Part shown: positions 59,908 through 64,000 of the stretch, piece by piece
Layout: every line of letters begins with the position of its first letter
Position numbering within the stretch: the first letter of the stretch is position 1
Assembly (NCBI RefSeq): GCF_036884655.1
Contig: NC_088339.1
Span: forward strand, 29,048,501 to 29,112,500
Direction: 5' to 3'
Source of the DNA: Musa acuminata AAA Group
Lineage: Eukaryota; Streptophyta; Magnoliopsida; Zingiberales; Musaceae
Length of the DNA: 64,000 bases
The notes under the pieces: model-generated
Databases searched by the model: none
Told to the model about the DNA's origin: nothing
Seen by the model: only the letters and a program-made list of their open reading frames with translations
Program-made: the position numbers and the translations under genes

Positions 59908-59948
59908 AAGCCTAAATCTGGCACCTTAGACCACTCGACCAAACTGTC
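59870..59948 (-). tRNA. tRNA-Leu (UAG anticodon)
   Basis: On the minus strand there are 79 bases: acceptor GACAGTT paired with AGCTGTC, anticodon stem CCAGA/TTTGG around loop TTTAGGC (anticodon TAG), long variable arm as in class II tRNAs, and T arm GTGGG TTCAAAT CCCAC. The A and B box promoters are inside. The D stem is weakened (GTC with GGT, two G-U pairs), whereas copy 1 has the strong GCC/GGC stem but no anticodon. It is likely transcribable, but folding quality is less than perfect. CCA is not encoded, as normal for a nuclear gene. Confidence 0.65.
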
Positions 59949-60413
59949 TTTATTGATGAATTTTCTCTTAATATTAAATATAATGACTCTATTTGGTATC
60001 CTAAATGAACTAGCGGATAGATATGCTTTCCTTTCTTGCTTACCTCTGTTTTGTAACAGCAGCTCTCTCCGGCCAAAATGTAGCGGGGAACAGAATATGA
60101 AGTCTGAGAGGGAAATGATAACTCCGGCTTTCCATCTTCTACTCCCACTTTCTTGTTTCTTCTCCTCTAAAAAGAATTTTCTTTTGGATAGTGGATTCCT
60201 GCTCTCTACATCATTGTTCCAACTTGGATTCAAAGATTGCAATCATTTACTTCACCTTTGTAACACGATGATTGACTGATGTTTTCCTCAGAAAGGACAA
60301 AAAAGATCATTGTCCATTGTGAGAGTATTATTCTGTAATGCAACGTTCCTAGTCAATGAGCATGATATCAAGTAGAACAGATACATATTAAAATGTATAT
60401 GTAAAGCGGAAGG

Positions 60414-60590
60414 ATGAAAGTAGCTCAAGGTTTCTTCGAGTTCCACACCATTCTTGATCGTGTTCTTGCTGGAACTGTGGAACACAATCTATATTGGCTT
60501 CTCAGGAATCGACACAGTAATACTATAGCATGGCTGAAGGACATGCAAGTCCAAGGTGAAGGGGAGGTTTACAGGTCACTCTGCTTTTAA
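60414..60590 (+). CDS. Unrecognised 58-residue ORF (copy 2)
   Basis: This is the same frame as 9029-9205, starting MKVAQGFFEF. It remains open with no indels despite three replacements. No domain or family is recognised. Coding status is unproven. Confidence 0.3.
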   Translation: MKVAQGFFEFHTILDRVLAGTVEHNLYWLLRNRHSNTIAWLKDMQVQGEGEVYRSLCF

Positions 60591-62014
60591 CCCTCCTCTC
60601 TTTCGAAAGAGTTGGCCCCTCACGGAAGAAAAGAATACTTTTGGTGGTAAAATCCCATGTTGACATCCAACTATTCATGGCTTGGAATTGGTGCAAACAG
60701 TTCTCGTCGGTGGCGGTCAAAGGATCCACCACTTTTGTATTCCTATTAGGGATGACCGGGGATAATATTGGTGGTAGAACCCACTACAATGGACGGATAT
60801 ATTCTACCGCTTTAAAGAGAGGAGCATCTACCAGCTTCCTTCGATCACCTGCGAGGACTGTGTCTCTTAGCATGCAATGTCGGTAGCTACCAGTTTCATT
60901 TTAGTGTTTACCGTCCAATATCATTACTTCATAAACATTTTGATCATGTAAGATCGACAAAATTTGAGAGGCTCTGCACGCACTTTGTTCAAACGAATCA
61001 ACATTTACTGTAAGAGCAAGAACAGAAGCAGATTAAAGAACATGATTGCTAGTTATAATACATACACTGTAATTGAAACTGAGGGTCAAACAACGCCTCC
61101 AAAAGGCAGAGGTAAATTGTGTCGATGATAATGTCTGGAATAATCAAGTGGACAAAAGAAACCACAAGGTTAATGATGAGGTAGACATCTCTCGGCGATG
61201 TGCAGCAGATGTTCTTTATAATGCAGGAATATAATGCAGGACCTGCTGCTTTATCCTCCACATCTGACTGCATGTCAAAAGCAGATATCCAGTGCTCTCG
61301 AGATCCAAGATGAACCACTTGCGCATGCAATTGGACTGCCTGCTTGGGTGATTAACAGATTAAAATCACGACAGTGGCGAGATGACAGTCGACTATAAGA
61401 ACAAAGTGTGCAAGCTCTATCATCAAGAGACGTGATTCCAGGTAAGGAAAGAATCTGACGAGCTGCTGCCATAGACACATTTGCATGTACACAAGGTCTG
61501 CGATGCAGGACAGCACAGTGCAACATGGACATCCATAGAGGATTCTACTTCTCCGACATTAAGAATGTCTTATGAATTTAGCTGCATCTTTTTGTCTGAC
61601 ATTTTTACTGTAGAGGTTCTAAAAGTCAAAGATATTATACATGGTGTGGACATGGAATCCTGAACCCTTTAAACCTTATTCTTTTCCACCATTTCTTTTG
61701 ACCGGGTATCTGTCAAAGACAAGAATCCAGTGGGACCATAATGAAAAGGTTACATATGGTGCACAAAGAACTCTCCGAGTCAAAACGCTTTACCCATGTC
61801 TGGAGCAATGGTGCCCTTCTCTTAAACCCGACATCGTATAAGGTTGATGATCCTAATTCCAGTTCAACTAATAGATCCACTTAGGGATTCGAAGGATCAA
61901 GACTACACCACCTAAAATCTATGGAGATGGGAGATCTCCGGTTTAATTGCTGATGCACTCGTACCCACTAGTTTCTAGTGAAGGCTGTACCCGAAGGCCA
62001 CTGCCAACCTTGAA

Positions 62015-62021
62015 TATAAAT
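62015..62021 (+). promoter_or_regulatory. TATA box of exonuclease-like gene, copy 2
   Basis: TATAAAT lies 76-82 bases upstream of ATG 62097. Compared with copy 1 (TATATAAAT) a T-to-A change shortens the TATA run to AATATAAAT. Confidence 0.5.
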
Positions 62022-62096
62022 ACGGAACCAACACTCCGTCTCTTGGCCAACCTTGAGCCATTTCCCTCTGGCAGTTCAGAGCTACGCAGATCAGCC

Positions 62097-63962
62097 ATGG
62101 ACAATAGGCATGACTCTGAGACTGTTAGGTACACCACCAATCCTTCTTCACGTACACTCATCTTTTATGCATCATGCATGTGCACGTTCCTGTTTCTTTT
62201 CCTAATGGTCATACTTTATATTGTGTTATTTGAAGTTCTTTCGTATATTTCTAATCTGGCTATTAAATGCGGTACGAGCAGAAACAAATGCGCAGCATGT
62301 TTCAGGCAATACAACAAGGTGGAGCATCTGGTGGAACATATGAGGGTTTCATTTCACTCGGTGCATGAGCCAAAGTGTGGGGTATGCCAAAAACACTGCA
62401 GGTTTTTTGAATCTCTCAGGGAGCATCTGATAGGTAAGCGATGTCTGAAGTTGGAAGCAGCTCTCGTCGCTCGACATTTGTATTCTAAGGATCAGATGAT
62501 ATCTTTGTTGAAGGACCACTGCCGAAGATTGAATGTGCCAGGGTATTCAGAACTCGAGGATGCAATCTATGCCTCAACATGTTCGAAAGTCCAAATGCTC
62601 TTAGAACTCACCGTGCATCATGCCAACTCTCTCGCGCTGCTTCGGTGAGTGACCTAAATGATAGAAATCAGCTCAAAACACGGCATCATCCCCTTAAAGG
62701 AAGAAAGAACAAGTGTCATGAAGGGCTGTGTTTCATGTTCTCATGTTGTTTTCTTCGTATGGTCTGAATTATGTAGGAGTTGGATCTTTAATATCTGAAA
62801 TAAGATTCTTTCCAGAACCGTATAGGTGACAGTTTGATGCACTTAATGGATCATCCGTTGATTCTCTCGAGTCTCTAAGTGCATCTTAATCATAGTCCGT
62901 AATCATAGTCGAGCCAGCATACCCATTATTATCTTCATTCTTCTTTTAGGGGCTTACCTCTCGGATGTCGAGGATGAGCTTGCAGGGCTCATCGGATTAT
63001 GGCACGCGAAATCAAGGTTCCCAGGTAGTTGCTTTGGCTTGCAAGATGGTCGGGGGAGGAAGCGATGGATCACTAGACCTGTGTGCCAGAGTCTGCCTGA
63101 TCGGCGAGGACGAGAACGTTATGTTCCAGACCTACATCAAGCCCCAAATACCGGTCACAAACTATAGGTGCGTTTGTATGCCTTCTTTATTTCCTGTACT
63201 TCTCTGAACAAACTCGGTGGTCAACATGGAACTCCTTATCACACGAATAGGAGGAGCACCTAATACTTCAAATCGGTCCAGGTATGAAACGACAGGGATA
63301 AGACCTGAATACTTGAGGGACGCAATGGCGCTGAAGCAAGCACAGAGGAGGATTCAGGACTTCCTTAGCAACGGAGAACCCATCTGGAAGATACGCTCTC
63401 GGGGTGGAAAGGCAAGAATCCTCGTAGGGCACGGTCTGGATCACGACCTCGAGTCCCTTGGAGTTGAATACCCTGAATTCTTGATCAGGTACCTGCTGTA
63501 TCCAATCTGAGTTTCAAGCGATCATCTTTCTGAGCAAGCGATCATCTCTCTCTCCGAGCGCATGCAGGGACACAGCAATCTACCCACCGCTGATGAGGAC
63601 CAGCAAGCTCAGCAATTCGCTCAAGTATCTGACACAAGCCTACCTCGGGTGAGTGAACGAACACAAGTAAGGTTCATTTATCATGCTTCAGCTAGCACGC
63701 GCTTGTTCACCTATGCATATAATTCATCCGCAGATATGACATTCAAACCGGAACGCAAGACCCGTACGAGGACTGTGTGGCTGCGATGAGGATTTATATC
63801 AGGATGCGATCACAGAATCATCCGCGCGACTACGCCTCAGGCTGCGGCGAGAGCCGCAACAATTACCCAGCGTGGAGGCAACGGGAGCTGGAGAAGATGA
63901 CACCGGATGCGTTACTGGAGCTCTCGGCATCCGATTACTACTGCTGGTGCCTGGACTCTTAA
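62097..63962 (+). CDS. C2H2 zinc-finger / DEDDh exonuclease-domain protein (REX4-like family), copy 2, 7 exons
   Basis: Exons 62097-62128, 62282-62433, 62514-62644, 62950-63167, 63282-63488, 63568-63648 and 63734-63962 give 349 residues, the same length as copy 1. All splice sites are conserved. Differences include LNMF for LNIF in the third Cys/His cluster, RAAS for RDAS, LQGSSDYG for LQDTSGYG, VMFQ for VIFQ, GGKARI for GGEARI and LESLG for LECLG. The same Ala and Lys replace the Exo I acidic residues (VALACKMVGGG). Both copies keep open frames, so both may be expressed. Copy 2 has the altered TATA box. A role in nucleic-acid binding rather than cleavage is inferred. Confidence 0.85.
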
Positions 63963-64000
63963 GCAAGTCGTGAAAGATGGCGCATGCATGTAGCCTACGT

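Larger units (their letters stand above)
59684..64000 (+). repeat. Segmental duplication, copy 2 (runs off the window)
   Basis: Direct copy of 8148-12617. Start-to-start offset is 51385 over most of the gene region and 51383 after a two-base difference in the third intron of the exonuclease-like gene. It carries the same gene, the 58-codon ORF and a tRNA-Leu. It reaches the last base of the window, so the far boundary is unknown. Confidence 0.95.

Overview
This window is plant nuclear DNA: spliced genes with GT-AG introns, a degenerate Ty3/gypsy retroelement, microsatellites and nuclear tRNA-Leu copies. An endogenous pararetrovirus with badnavirus layout (two small ORFs, a long polyprotein, a tRNA-Met primer site) makes a monocot likely, and a Musa-type genome (banana streak virus-like integrant) is my best guess. 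I cannot name the species or the viral species from sequence alone.

Layout. 1-4167: broken Ty3/gypsy gag-pol. 4168-7893: a G-tract and two copies of a ~1.6-2 kb repeat built of short C+G-rich tandem units. 8148-12617: first copy of a ~4.4 kb direct segmental duplication carrying a tRNA-Leu pseudogene and a seven-exon zinc-finger/exonuclease-domain gene. 13602-16696: a small organelle-targeted NFD6-like gene. 19461-20739: a bHLH gene. About 21100-32411: endogenous badnavirus. 34070-37690: a Raf-like protein kinase. About 41300-46433: a POP1 (RNase P/MRP subunit) gene with frameshifts and no recognisable C-terminal end. 48526-51081: a PWWP-domain protein. 51082-59683: mostly non-coding with tandem repeats. 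59684-64000: second copy of the segmental duplication, cut by the window end.

The most unusual structure is at 20537-30179. A ~4.15 kb inverted repeat (20537-24684 against 26031-30179, spacer ~1.35 kb) contains the movement/coat/protease part of the viral polyprotein AND the last exon plus 3' flank of the host bHLH gene. The virus therefore sat next to the bHLH gene before the inversion-duplication occurred, and the host exon was copied with it. A viral RT/RNase H segment follows directly after the inverted host exon. Transcription running on from the bHLH gene would produce a long hairpin RNA with viral sequence in the stem.

The viral copy has several visible breaks: a stop in ORF2, a one-base difference that breaks ORF3 in one arm, separation of protease from RT, and a frame change near the polyprotein C-terminus. 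The kinase, bHLH, PWWP and both exonuclease-like genes have clean reading frames when spliced, whereas the POP1 gene does not.
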